Positions 8,294 through 17,529 are shown, counted from the stretch's first letter. The stretch: DNA of 64,000 nucleotides from Salipiger mucosus DSM 16094 (GCF_000442255.1 NZ_KE557273.1:392713-456712), one strand, 5' to 3'. A program made the numbers and translations. The notes: generated by a model not told the origin, from the sequence alone.

Positions 8294-9645
8294 TGACAGT
8301 TGGAAATCTCAAGACCGGTGCCGCGATGCTGACGGCCGCCCTGGCCGGTCTCGGCGGGCTCGCCGCGACGCCGCTCGCGGCGCAGCAGGCGGATGCCTCG
8401 AGCTATGGCTGCCGCGACCTGACCTCGGCCAAGCCGATGGCCTTTCTCGAGGGCGAGGGCGGGGTCTTCTACCGCCTGAATCTCGACATGCGGATGAACC
8501 ACCCGTTCTCCGAGCGCGCGGCGGCCAGCGTCAAGGCGCTCTCGGACGCGCTCGCGGCCAAGGGCACGACGCTGGTCTACCTGCCGGTGCCGACGAAAAG
8601 CCTCGCCATGCCCGACGAATTGCCGCCGGCCGCCGCCAGCTTCGGCTACGACGGCGCAGTCGCTCGGAAGGCCTACCGGGCCTTCATCGATCGTTTCCGC
8701 GAGGTCGGCGTGCCGGTGGTCGACACCGCGACGGCGATGCGCGGGGCCGAGGGCCCGGAGCCGCCCTTCGTGGCGACCGATTTCCACTGGTCGTCGACCG
8801 GCGCCCGCGCCGTCGCGGGACAGGTGGCCGAGACGCTCGCGGCGCTGCCGGTCCATGAGGACATGGCGAAAACCGACCATGTCACGCGAAAGACCGAGAC
8901 GGACAAGCTCGCCTCGGCCATGCGGCGGCGCATCCAGCCCTACTGCAGCGACAGCATCCCCCAGGCCGAGACGCAGGGCTTCGTGACCGAGGCGACCTCC
9001 GACAGCGGCGGCTCGACCGAGGGCGGCATCTTTGCCGACGCGGAGAGCGCGCCGCCGATCTCGCTCGTCGGCACGTCGATGTCCGCCGAACCCGCGTTCA
9101 ACTTCGAGGGCTTCCTTGCCGAGGCCGCGGGCGCCGAGGTGGCCAACTACGCGATCACCGGCGGCAACCAGTTCGGCTCGATCACCTCCTACCTTCTGTC
9201 GGCCGATTTCCGCGACGCGCCGCCCGACGTGCTGATCTGGGAGAACCCGATCTACAACAACCTCGGCGAATTCGGCGAGCTTCCCTGGCTCGAGCTGATC
9301 GCGGCGGTGCAGGACAGCTGCGAGCCGGTCGAGACGACGATCTCGGACGACGGGACGCTCTCGGCGCAGCTTTCGACCGACGCGCTGGGCCCGGACGTGT
9401 CGATCCGCGCCGACAGCGGTGACGCCAACGGGCGCCAGGCCTCGTTCCGCTTCAGGACCGAGGAAGGGTTCGCCGTCGACAGCACGATCACGCGGCCCGA
9501 CCGCTACGAGCCAACGCGCTGGTTCTACCAGGCGCTGGCGCCGCTGCAGCGCAGCGACTTCACCCGCGTCGAGGTCGGCTTCGATCAGCCGGCCACCGAC
9601 GACGCGACCATTGCCCTCTGCAACATGAAGGACCCGCAGACATGA
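8290..9645 (+). CDS. algX: AlgX-like alginate O-acetyltransferase
   Basis: Periplasmic terminal O-acetyltransferase that also binds the polymer. The 451 residues compare with about 474 in Pseudomonas. A signal peptide (about 1-31, ending PLAAQQ) is followed by an SGNH-like domain with D164-F-H166 (TDFHWSSTGA) and Ser263 (LVGTSMSAEP), the conserved triad, and then a C-terminal carbohydrate-binding-module-like region (about 340-451, WFYQALAPLQ). Start ATG overlaps the previous stop (ATGATGA; either of two adjacent ATGs is possible). The 4-base overlap with algF indicates coupling. The domain appears complete. Confidence 0.85.
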   Translation: MMTVGNLKTGAAMLTAALAGLGGLAATPLAAQQADASSYGCRDLTSAKPMAFLEGEGGVFYRLNLDMRMNHPFSERAAASVKALSDALAAKGTTLVYLPVPTKSLAMPDELPPAAASFGYDGAVARKAYRAFIDRFREVGVPVVDTATAMRGAEGPEPPFVATDFHWSSTGARAVAGQVAETLAALPVHEDMAKTDHVTRKTETDKLASAMRRRIQPYCSDSIPQAETQGFVTEATSDSGGSTEGGIFADAESAPPISLVGTSMSAEPAFNFEGFLAEAAGAEVANYAITGGNQFGSITSYLLSADFRDAPPDVLIWENPIYNNLGEFGELPWLELIAAVQDSCEPVETTISDDGTLSAQLSTDALGPDVSIRADSGDANGRQASFRFRTEEGFAVDSTITRPDRYEPTRWFYQALAPLQRSDFTRVEVGFDQPATDDATIALCNMKDPQT

Positions 9646-10262
9646 AAACGACCCTGATCCTTTCGGCATCGATGATCGCCGCCGCGCTGGCCCTCCCCGC
9701 GAATGCACAGGACGACAGCCTCTATCCCGACCCCTCGGCGCCCGACGCCTCCTTCCTGCGGGTCATCCTGCCCGATGGCGCCACCGCCACGGTGGACGGC
9801 ACCGCGGTCGAAGCCCCCGAAGCGGGCGTGACCGCCTATGCCGAAGTGTCGCCGGGCGAGGTCGAGATCGCGGTTGATGACACCACCCAGACCGTCGAGG
9901 TCGGCGCCAACACGCACTACACCTGGACTGCCGCCGCAGCCGAGCCCGCGCTCGTCACCGACATGGTCGAGGATTCGCCCGCGCAGGCGGATCTGCTGAT
10001 GTACAACCTGTCGGAGGCAGACCCCGTGACGCTCTACGCGGTCGAGGGCGAAACCGCCGCGCTCGAGGGCGTCGAGACCGGCACGCATGACGGCGTGGGC
10101 CTCAAGGCGCCCCTGACGCTGACCTTCGAGATCCGCCAGGACGGCGAGACGCTCACCTCGCTCGACCCGGTGGACCTGCGCCGCGGGGCGGCCACGACCA
10201 TCGTCGTGACCGGCCCGGCGGACGCACCGGAGGCCGCGGCGACCGACAGAGTCTACCAGTAA
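9642..10262 (+). CDS. algF: AlgF-like periplasmic alginate acetylation protein
   Basis: AlgF is a periplasmic accessory protein required for alginate O-acetylation, thought to relay or organise the AlgI/J/X module. The 206 residues begin with a signal peptide (LILSASMIAAALALPANAQ), followed by SLYPDPSAPDASFLRV, close to the LYxPxxPxxSAFVRV start of mature AlgF. The body is predicted to be all beta. Position directly after algX, with an ATGA overlap, supports the assignment. A 38-base gap containing GGAGG separates it from algK. Confidence 0.8.
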   Translation: MKTTLILSASMIAAALALPANAQDDSLYPDPSAPDASFLRVILPDGATATVDGTAVEAPEAGVTAYAEVSPGEVEIAVDDTTQTVEVGANTHYTWTAAAAEPALVTDMVEDSPAQADLLMYNLSEADPVTLYAVEGETAALEGVETGTHDGVGLKAPLTLTFEIRQDGETLTSLDPVDLRRGAATTIVVTGPADAPEAAATDRVYQ

Positions 10263-10300
10263 GCCGCCCCTGAACCACTCAACCGAGGCCCGGAGGTACC

Positions 10301-12270
10301 ATGCCAAGATTGACACTCAGAGCCGCGAGCGTGCTTGCCTTCGGGCTGTCGGCGGTCGAGGCGGCCGCCAGCCCCGTCGCGGTTGATTTCGCGCCGCCCG
10401 AAGTTTCGGTGCGTGACGTCTGCGTCGCGCGCCCGACCAGTGCCGAACTGGAAGCGCGCTGGTCGGACTGGGACGGCGCCCTGGACGACAGGCCGCTGTC
10501 GCTTGTCCGCAGGGACCTCCGCCTCCTGCGCAGCAGCGACGCCGAGCGGTGGTACGACACGCTCGAACGCGCCTACGAGACGCTGGAAGCCGAAGTGGAA
10601 AGCTACGGGCCGAACGACCACGCGCTCGCCCGGATCGACCTTCTCGTCGCCGCGGGCCGCTACGAGGAGCTGCGCGCGAGCGGGCTCTTCGACCGGCTGA
10701 CCACGCTGGCCGACGGCGGCAACCGCGGTGCGATGGTCACCGCAGCCGAGCTCATCGAAGGGGGCGAGGTCGTCGAGGAGGACAGCGACCGCGCGCTCGC
10801 CTACTGGCGCCGCGCGGCCTATGCCGGGCACCCCTCGGCGCTTCTCGAGATGGCGGGCCGCAGCGCCGAAGGCGCGCGGATCGAGGACTGGACGATCGCG
10901 CCCGACATCGCCGTGACCATGGGCTTCGGTGCCATCGTCGGCGACATCGGACGCCACCATCTGCGACCGGGTCAGCCGCATCGGCACACGCTACCGCAAG
11001 GGGGACGTGGTGCAGCAGGACCTGGCGCTGGCCCGAAAGCTGGTATCGCCTGGCGGCGCAGCTCGGCGGCGCTGACGGCGCGTGGAACGTGGCCCAGCTT
11101 CACAAGGAGGCCGAGGGCGTCGGCCGCGACGTGGAGGTGATGGTCGCGCATCTCGAACAGGCCGCCGAGGCAGGCCTGCCCTACGCCATGCTGGAGCTGG
11201 CCGAGGTGCTGGAACGCGGCGGCATCGTCGAGCGTGACCTCGACCGTGCCCGTGAGCTCTACCGCGTGGCGGCCGACAAAGGCGACAAGACCGCGCTGAT
11301 CCGCCTCGTCAACATGGAACGCAAGCTCGGCGGAGATCCCGCCAAGGCGCGCGCCCGCGTGATCGACGCGCTGCGGCGGCTCACCGAGACCGAGGAACCG
11401 CCCGCCTGGGCCTTCATGCAGCTCGGCGACGAGGTCCTTGCCCGCGACGGCCGCTGGGCCGGCGAGCAGGTCGCGACCGAGAACTACCGCCGGGCGCTCG
11501 AGCTGGACCCCGAACACACGCCCGCCCGGATCCGTCTCGCACAGTTCGAGTCGCGCTACATCGAGACCCCGCAGGACTTCGAGACGGTCGCGTCCAAGCT
11601 GCGCCACGCCGTCCGGGCCGAGGGCCTGACCTCGCCGATGCAGGATCTCGGCAACGCCTTCCTGTGCCGGCAGCCGACCGCGCCCGAGCTGGGCAGCGCC
11701 ACCTACTGGCGGCAGATGGAGGCCTTTTCCGGCGACTCGAGCATCGAGCCCACCATGCGGCAGCTGCGCCGCCTCACCGCGGAAAGCGATCCGCTGGTCT
11801 ATGCGCAGCTGCAGGCGCAGGCGATCAACGCGCGCTCCCGCTCGACCGCGAACTTCCTCGAGATCGCCGGACGGGATCGCATCGGCGAGCCGTTCTCCGG
11901 TCTGCGCGCGGTGACACGGCGGCAGTCCGACCGCTTCCTGCAGTCTCAGGCCAAGGTCGACCGCAGGCTGGGCCGCCTGCAGAAGGCGAAGAGCCATCTC
12001 GAGGCCGCGCTCGAGGCGGACTAGCCGGGGGCGGGAACCGGCCTGCTGGACCTGCTGTCCGACGAGGGCGCCATGTCCGACGGCGACCGAGCGCGTGTGC
12101 TCGATCTCGCCCGGACCCTCGCAGACGAGGGCAACGGGCAGGCGATCCGCGCTGTCGTGGCGCTCGACCACGAAACGTCCCGTGAGTGGCTGCGTCGCGC
12201 GGCGGATGCCGGTAACGCAGAGGCCCAGTCCACGGCCCGCATGATGACACGCGAAAGGACCGACAGCTGA
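10301..12270 (+). pseudogene. algK: AlgK-like Sel1 scaffold, interrupted by two frameshifts and an amber codon
   Basis: In Pseudomonas, AlgK is a Sel1/TPR outer-membrane lipoprotein that assembles the secretion complex. The intact protein would have about 656 residues (Pseudomonas about 475), with a signal peptide but no lipobox. Reading starts at ATG 10301. At about 10949-10953 the repeat frame shifts (GDIG continues as TICDRVSRIGTRYRKGDVVQ). An extra C at about 11040 shifts it again, into ALARK/WYRLAAQLG. The same frame then meets TAG at 12022-12024 and continues as Sel1-like sequence (EWLRRAADAGNAEAQ) to a TGA at 12268-12270 that shares one base with the algL ATG. The conserved Sel1 phasing across each lesion shows that it was once one gene. 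Sequencing error is the alternative. Confidence 0.8.
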
Positions 12271-13316
12271 TGAAACGCACTTTCTGCCTCAACGCGGCGC
12301 TTGGCCTTGCAGCCCTGACCGCCGGCCCCGTACTCGCACAGTCCGACGAGGCCGGATCGCACCAGGGCGACGTGACCTGCATCGACGTGCCCGAACCGGT
12401 CGTGTCGCTGTCCTACGGCAGCCGCTACACCGACGAGAGCGAGGACCGCTCGGACATCGACCAGGACGCCAACGCTGCCGTCAACGAGGCGCTCGGGCCG
12501 ATCGACGATTTCATCGTCGATCTGACCGCGCGCGCCAACGAGGCCGCGTCTGGTGGCGAGGAGGCCGGGCAGGCCGCCTCCTGCGTGGTGGAGGCGCTTG
12601 CCGTCTGGGCCGAGGCCGACGCGCTGAGCGAGATGGAAACGATGAACGCCAACATCTCCAGCCCCTCGCGGATCGGCGCCCTGGCGCTTGCCTACATCCG
12701 GGCGAAACAGATGGGCGAGATCGACCGCGAGCGTGCCGAGCTGATCGAGACCTGGCTCTCCGCGCGGGCGCACCACGCCATGGACTACTTCGACGCCGAG
12801 GCCCCGCCCAAGGCCAGCCGGAACAACCTGCGCGCCTGGGCCGGCCTCGCGGCGACGGCCGTGGGCCGGACCGCCGATGACGAGGTCCTGACCTCCTGGC
12901 GCGCGCATACGCTGGCCCTCGTGGCCTGCCAGGCGGACGAGGATGGCGCGCTGCCGCTCGAGATGGACCGCGGCCCCCGGGCCCTGCATTACCAGCTGCA
13001 CGCGGTCGGTCCGCTGGTGGTCTCGGCCGGCCTGCTGGAGCAGGACGGCTACCCGGCCTTCGGCATCTGCGACGACGCCGTGCCGCGGATCGTCGATTTC
13101 ACCACGAGGGCCGTCGAGGCCCCCGAGCTTGCCGAGGAGAAGGCGGGCGAGCCGCAAACCTATCAGAAGGGCGAGGACGAAGTGCAGGCCTTCGAACTGG
13201 CTTGGGCGGACGCCTACCTGTCCTTTTTCGAGGACGCGGAGCTTGCCCGCCTCGTCGAGCCCTTCCGCCCGCTTGGCAACTCCAAGCTCGGCGGCGATCA
13301 GTCCCTGCTCTGGTAG
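12270..13316 (+). CDS. algL: AlgL-like alginate lyase with altered catalytic motif
   Basis: AlgL is a periplasmic poly-mannuronate lyase (PL5 alpha/alpha barrel) that clears stray polymer and takes part in the secretion complex. The 348 residues begin with a signal peptide (about 1-24, GPVLAQS). The family's NNHxYW motif appears as NNLRAW: the catalytic His is Leu187 and the following aromatic is Ala189. The second motif is partly kept: Arg237 and Tyr241 in GPRALHYQLHAV correspond to the RxxRALxYHNYAL segment of AlgL. Length fits the family (about 365). As the last gene of the operon it starts on the final base of the algK stop. Fold assignment is good; lyase activity is doubtful. Confidence 0.75.
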   Translation: MKRTFCLNAALGLAALTAGPVLAQSDEAGSHQGDVTCIDVPEPVVSLSYGSRYTDESEDRSDIDQDANAAVNEALGPIDDFIVDLTARANEAASGGEEAGQAASCVVEALAVWAEADALSEMETMNANISSPSRIGALALAYIRAKQMGEIDRERAELIETWLSARAHHAMDYFDAEAPPKASRNNLRAWAGLAATAVGRTADDEVLTSWRAHTLALVACQADEDGALPLEMDRGPRALHYQLHAVGPLVVSAGLLEQDGYPAFGICDDAVPRIVDFTTRAVEAPELAEEKAGEPQTYQKGEDEVQAFELAWADAYLSFFEDAELARLVEPFRPLGNSKLGGDQSLLW

Positions 13317-13328
13317 AACGGCGCCGCT

Positions 13329-13375
13329 GACCCGGGCCTCGTCCGCTTCTTCGGCGGACGAGGCGTGCCCGGGTC
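13329..13375. terminator. Strong hairpin between algL and the convergent eutC
   Basis: A two-part stem: GACCCGGGC (13329-13337) pairs with GCCCGGGTC (13367-13375), enclosing CTCGTCCGC (13338-13346) paired with GCGGACGAG (13354-13362). No T-run follows on the + strand, so it may act as a transcript-end stabiliser or bidirectional terminator. It lies 12 bases after the algL stop. The rest of the interval up to 13539 shows nothing recognisable. Confidence 0.55.
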
Positions 13376-13539
13376 GCAGTCTCCGATGCGTGCGCACCCC
13401 CTTGGGCCGCATCGACGCGTGGAAAAGCAGCCGCTGTCAGGGCGGCATCATCGGGAGAGGCGGAACGGCCACTGGCATCGCTGTCCCGGTTCCGCGCGAC
13501 CGTTTCAGCCCCCGACGCGGCATCACGGCCCGCGGTCAG

Positions 13540-14283
13540 TCAGCTCTGCGCCTCTCCCAGAACAGAGGGTTGCGCCGCGCTGGTGTCCTTGAGAGCGATG
13601 CCCGTGGCCCCCAGGGCGAACGCCTGTTCGATGAGCCAGGCAATCCGCGCGGCCGCTGCCTCGTGCGAGAGGCCGCCGTACGCGTGGATGTTCGACACGC
13701 AATTGCGCGCGCTGTCCCGCGTGCCGATGCGCGGGGCCCAGGTCAGGTAGGCGCCCAGGCTGTCCGAGACAGACAATCCCGGCCGCTCGCCGATCAGCAT
13801 CAGAACCATCTCCGCCCCGGCCGCTTCGCCGATCTCGTCGCCGAGCGCGACGCGGGCCTGCTCGGCGAGAAAGACCGGCGCCTCCCGCGACTCTGGGCAC
13901 TGTGCACGCAGGCATTCCATCAGCCGGGCGGCATTGGCCATGACCGCGGGCGGGGACAGCCCGTCGGCAATCACCACCGCGAGCCTCGGCTCTGTCCGGG
14001 CGACCGCGCTGTCGTGCGACAGCCGCCGCCCGAGGTCGGGCCGCCGCAGGTAGCTTGCCCGGTCGCGCGCGCGGCTGCGCAGCAGCGGCGCGGGGCAGTC
14101 CAGCGCCGTGCGCAGCGCGCCCCAGTCCGGGGCCGTGAAGATCGCGTCCCGCGCCGCCGCGTGGTCCTCCTGGAACGACAGCAGGTGACCCATTGGCAGC
14201 GGCCGCGCCTGCGCGTCGAGCCGCACGCGCGAGGGCGTCATCGCCGCCAGCGCAGCGAGCCGCTCCTGAAGCCCGGCGCTCAT
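13540..14283 (-). CDS. eutC: Ethanolamine ammonia-lyase small subunit
   Basis: Small subunit of adenosylcobalamin-dependent ethanolamine ammonia-lyase, which splits ethanolamine into acetaldehyde and ammonia. The 247-residue protein contains the B12-contacting region typical of EutC: DSAVARTEPRLAVVIADGLS near 90-108, EMVLMLIGERPGLSVSDSLG, and RNCVSNIHAYGGLSHEAAA near the C-terminus. Start ATG 14283 overlaps the eutB stop by four bases, so the two subunits are coupled. It is the last gene of a ten-gene minus-strand operon. No EutA reactivase, aldehyde dehydrogenase or microcompartment shell gene is present in the window. Confidence 0.93.
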   Translation of the reverse strand: MSAGLQERLAALAAMTPSRVRLDAQARPLPMGHLLSFQEDHAAARDAIFTAPDWGALRTALDCPAPLLRSRARDRASYLRRPDLGRRLSHDSAVARTEPRLAVVIADGLSPPAVMANAARLMECLRAQCPESREAPVFLAEQARVALGDEIGEAAGAEMVLMLIGERPGLSVSDSLGAYLTWAPRIGTRDSARNCVSNIHAYGGLSHEAAAARIAWLIEQAFALGATGIALKDTSAAQPSVLGEAQS

Positions 14284-15662
14284 GCCACCAGCCCCAGCGA
14301 GTCGAGAAAGCGCGCCGGGTCGGGCAGGGCGGCCCGCCCGCCCGAAGCAAGGCCCGCGCCCTCCAGCCAGGCCGCGAACTCGGGCGCCGGGCCGCGCCCC
14401 GAGACCTCGCGGAGGTAGCCGATGTCCTCGAACCCGAGGCTCTGGTAGCCGAGCATCGCGTCGTCCGCGCCCGGCACCGTGATGAGAAAGGTCACCCCCG
14501 CCTCGACCAGCAGGGTCGCGAGCGTGTCCATGTCGTCCTGGTCGGCCTGCACATGGTTGGTGTAGCAGACGTCGACCCCCATCGGCAGGCCCAGCAGCTT
14601 GCCGCAGAAATGGTCCTCGAGACCCGCGCGTATGATCTGCTTGCCGTCGTAGAGGTATTCGGGGCCGATGAAGCCCACCACCGTGTTGGCGATCATCGGG
14701 TCATAGGCCCGCGCCACGCCGTAGGCGCGCGCCTCCAGCGTCTGCTGGTCGACGCCGTGGTGCGCGTCGGCCGAGAGCGCCGCGCCCTGTCCGGTCTCGA
14801 AGTACATCACGTTCCGCCCCAGCGTGCCCCGGTCCGCGGCCAGCGCGGCCTCCTGCGCCTCGCGCAGGACCTCCAGCGTCACGCCGAAGCCCCCGTTCGC
14901 GGCATTGGTTCCGGCGATCGACTGGAAGACGAGGTCGATCGGCGCACCCGCCTCGAACAGATCGAGCGTGTTGGTCACATGCGTCAGCACCGAGGTCTGC
15001 GTCGGGATCTCGAAGCGGGCGCGGATGTCGTCGAGCGCGATCAGCAGGTCCCGGCAGTTGCCGATGTTGTCCGAGGCCGGGTTGATTCCGATCACCGCGT
15101 CGCCCGCGCCGAAGAACAGCCCGTCGAGGACCGCCACCGCGATCCCCTTCGGATCGTCCGCCGGGTGGTTCGGCTGCAGCCGGGTCGACAGCGTCCCCCG
15201 CCGTCCCAGCGTGTTGCGGAAGCGGGTCACCACCTCGGCCTTCCGCGCGACGCGCACGAGGTCCTGGTTGCGCATCAGCTTGCAGACCGCCGCGATCATC
15301 TCCGGCGTGAAGCCCGGCGCGGCCGCGGCGAGGCTCTGCGCGTCGGCCGCGGGCGAGAGCAGCCAGTCGCGCAGCTCGCCCACCGTCATGGACGCAAAGG
15401 GCACGAAGGCCCCTGCGTCGTGGCTTTCGAGGATCAGCCGCGTGACCGCGTCGCCGTCGCAGGGCACCACCGTCTCGCGCAGGAACGTGTCCAGCGGCAG
15501 GTCCATCAGAACCCGCCGCGCCGCCACCCGCTCGAGCGCCGAGGCGGCGCCGATGCCCGCCAGCTGGTCGCCGGACTTCTCGGGGCTCGCGGCCGCGAGC
15601 AGATGCGCCAGCGAGCGGAAGGTGAACCGTTCGCCGCGCGCGGTGGCCGAGAGGCGCGCCAT
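14280..15662 (-). CDS. eutB: Ethanolamine ammonia-lyase large subunit
   Basis: Catalytic TIM-barrel subunit of the B12-dependent lyase; 460 residues, matching the family (about 453-464). Recognisable segments include VCKLMRNQDL, RLQPNHPADDP, INPASDNIGN, VFQSIAGTNAANGGFGV, YFETGQGAALSADAHHG and MGVDVCYTNHVQADQDD, which carry substrate- and cobalamin-binding residues of EutB. Start ATG 15662 overlaps the upstream kinase stop (ATGA); an open-frame extension to 15800 lies inside that kinase and was rejected. Adenosylcobalamin must come from elsewhere in the genome. Confidence 0.94.
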   Translation of the reverse strand: MARLSATARGERFTFRSLAHLLAAASPEKSGDQLAGIGAASALERVAARRVLMDLPLDTFLRETVVPCDGDAVTRLILESHDAGAFVPFASMTVGELRDWLLSPAADAQSLAAAAPGFTPEMIAAVCKLMRNQDLVRVARKAEVVTRFRNTLGRRGTLSTRLQPNHPADDPKGIAVAVLDGLFFGAGDAVIGINPASDNIGNCRDLLIALDDIRARFEIPTQTSVLTHVTNTLDLFEAGAPIDLVFQSIAGTNAANGGFGVTLEVLREAQEAALAADRGTLGRNVMYFETGQGAALSADAHHGVDQQTLEARAYGVARAYDPMIANTVVGFIGPEYLYDGKQIIRAGLEDHFCGKLLGLPMGVDVCYTNHVQADQDDMDTLATLLVEAGVTFLITVPGADDAMLGYQSLGFEDIGYLREVSGRGPAPEFAAWLEGAGLASGGRAALPDPARFLDSLGLVA

Positions 15663-16603
15663 CACAGCCGCCTCAGGTGCAGGCCCCAGTCGGGGTCTTC
15701 CATGATCGAACGCGCGCGCATCTTCTTCCACATGCCGTACTTGTGGAAATCGAAATCCAGCCGCGACACCGCAAGCTGCACCATCGACCACAGCGCCCAT
15801 TTCACGTCGGCCAGCGCCTTGTGCACGATCACGCGCGACACGATCTCGGGCCGCACCTCGCCGAAGTATTCCTCGATCAGCTCCAGCTCACGCTGCGGCG
15901 TGAAGAACATCTCACCGAACCAGATGCCCAGATCGTAGCAGCGGTCGTTCATCGAGGCGTACTCGTAGTCGATCAGCATGATCGAGCCGTCCTCGCCGAT
16001 CATGAAGTTGCCGGGCATCGGGTCGTTGAAGCAGGGCACGAGGTCGAGCCCCGAGGCGTGCAGCGCCTCGCGCGCGATGTCCGCGTTGAGCATCATCCAC
16101 GCGCCGTCGCGGTACTGCCGCGCGCCGAGGTCGGCGACCTGCGCGGCGTGTTCGTCGATCATGTCGAAGACCGTCTTGGTCAGCCCCAGCGGCGGCAGCC
16201 CGTGCATGGTGCGATAGGCCGCGATGGCCGCGCGGCAGGGCTCCAGCCGGTTGAAATCGCTGTGGGTCGAGGCCCGCCGGTCGGGCAGGAAGTCGTTGAT
16301 CTCGACGCCGCGCTCGGCAAGATCGTCGTAGACGCGCGGGCCAAGCCCCGCCGCCGCCGCCTTGCGCGAGGCATCCAGCGCCGCGACCCGGTCGATGAAC
16401 ATCTCGGTGCCGTTGCCCGGCACCTTCACGAACCAGTCTCCGCCCGCCGCGCTCTGCACGCGCCAGTTCTCGTTCGAGATCCCGCCAGAGACCGGTCCGT
16501 AGACCAGCCCCTCGGCGCCGGAAAACAGTGGCGCCTCGCGGATCATGGTCTCGATGGTCTCCTCCATCTCGTGCGCGGCCGAGCCAAGGGGTTTCATCAT
16601 CAT
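15662..16603 (-). CDS. Choline/ethanolamine kinase-like phosphotransferase (first of a tandem pair)
   Basis: Aminoglycoside-phosphotransferase / choline-kinase fold, predicted to phosphorylate a small amino-alcohol with ATP. From the MMMKPLG start (313 residues): GGISNENWRV is the nucleotide loop, WFVKVPG holds the ATP-binding Lys, CFNDPMPGNFM is the catalytic loop (Asp and Asn present, the usual His replaced by Phe), and LIDYEYASMNDRCYDLG is the metal-binding motif, closely resembling choline/ethanolamine kinases. Three successive ATGs overlap the TGA of the upstream paralogue, and its own stop overlaps eutB. Context next to EutBC points to ethanolamine or a derivative as substrate, which is inference. 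Confidence 0.75.
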   Translation of the reverse strand: MMMKPLGSAAHEMEETIETMIREAPLFSGAEGLVYGPVSGGISNENWRVQSAAGGDWFVKVPGNGTEMFIDRVAALDASRKAAAAGLGPRVYDDLAERGVEINDFLPDRRASTHSDFNRLEPCRAAIAAYRTMHGLPPLGLTKTVFDMIDEHAAQVADLGARQYRDGAWMMLNADIAREALHASGLDLVPCFNDPMPGNFMIGEDGSIMLIDYEYASMNDRCYDLGIWFGEMFFTPQRELELIEEYFGEVRPEIVSRVIVHKALADVKWALWSMVQLAVSRLDFDFHKYGMWKKMRARSIMEDPDWGLHLRRL

Positions 16604-17529
16604 GCCGCCTCTCCCGTGATGCGGAGTTTCTCCTCGAAGGTGGGGTGCTGCAGGCACATGCGCAGGCGCAGCAGGCGCCATTCACCGTATTTCAGCCACT
16701 CCACGGCGCCGCGTTCCGACCGGTGCGCCATGAGCCGGGCCCAGAGCGCGTGCAGCATGTCGTCGACATGCGACCACAGCCGCGCGCGCGCGAACGCCGC
16801 GCGGTCGAACCCGCCCGTGTAGGCGGCGAAGCCCGCTTCCATGTCGCTTTCGAGGTCGGTCATTTCGGCCAGCAGGCAGCCCAGGTCGTAGAGCGGGTCG
16901 TTCATGCCCGCGCGGTCGTAGTCCACCAGCATGACCTGCCCCTCGGGGCCCAGCATGACGTTCGACGACGAGCCGTCGTTGCGGCAGGGTGCCAGCGCCG
17001 CGCCCTCGGTCAGCGGCTCGATCTGCGCGATGACGCGCCGCAGCCAGAGGAAGTCGTCGGGCAGGGCGATGCCGGCCTTGCCGTGCGCCTCGATCACCGC
17101 GTCGATGCGCGCGAAGGGATCGAACCGTGCGGCCACCGCCGCGCCGCCGTGCAGGCACTTCATCGCCGCGACGATGGCTGTGACGGTCCCGGCGTCCTGC
17201 AGGTGGTGCTGGCGCCCGGTGACCCAGCCCTCGCCGAGCGCCTCCATCGCGATGGCGCCCATCTCGGCGTCGTGCCACAGCACGCGCGGGCCCGCGCCCG
17301 CCTCGCCCGCGGCGACGGCGGCCTGCATGGCGGTCCCGAGGTCGAACCATTCGCGCATCTCGGGATGGATGCGCTTGACGAAGGCATCGCCGGCCAGGGC
17401 CGAGCGGCTTTCCAGCGCCATGTAGCTGGGCGAGGCCAGCGCCGCCGGTCCGGGCCGGGCGCCTTCGACGGGCAGACCCGCCGCGCGGATCGCCTCCTGC
17501 ATCATCTCGTCGGTCACGACTGCGCTCAT
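16600..17529 (-). CDS. Choline/ethanolamine kinase-like phosphotransferase (second of a tandem pair)
   Basis: 309-residue APH/choline-kinase family protein. Catalytic loop APCRNDGSSSNVML (His of the Brenner motif replaced by Arg, Asp and Asn kept) and metal motif LVDYDRAGMNDPLYDLG match the neighbouring kinase in order and spacing, but the two differ strongly elsewhere, so they are anciently diverged paralogues rather than a recent duplication. The N-terminal ATP lobe (about 15-75) is short, without an obvious glycine loop, which makes its own activity less certain. Possibly the pair act as heterodimer partners. Start ATG 17529 overlaps the stop of the M20 hydrolase. Confidence 0.7.
   Translation of the reverse strand: MSAVVTDEMMQEAIRAAGLPVEGARPGPAALASPSYMALESRSALAGDAFVKRIHPEMREWFDLGTAMQAAVAAGEAGAGPRVLWHDAEMGAIAMEALGEGWVTGRQHHLQDAGTVTAIVAAMKCLHGGAAVAARFDPFARIDAVIEAHGKAGIALPDDFLWLRRVIAQIEPLTEGAALAPCRNDGSSSNVMLGPEGQVMLVDYDRAGMNDPLYDLGCLLAEMTDLESDMEAGFAAYTGGFDRAAFARARLWSHVDDMLHALWARLMAHRSERGAVEWLKYGEWRLLRLRMCLQHPTFEEKLRITGEAA

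Noticed and set aside
13540..15662. Bacterial microcompartment for ethanolamine
   Set aside because: No shell, EutA, EutD, EutE or EutG genes are present in the window; the flanking genes are a transporter operon and the exopolysaccharide operon.
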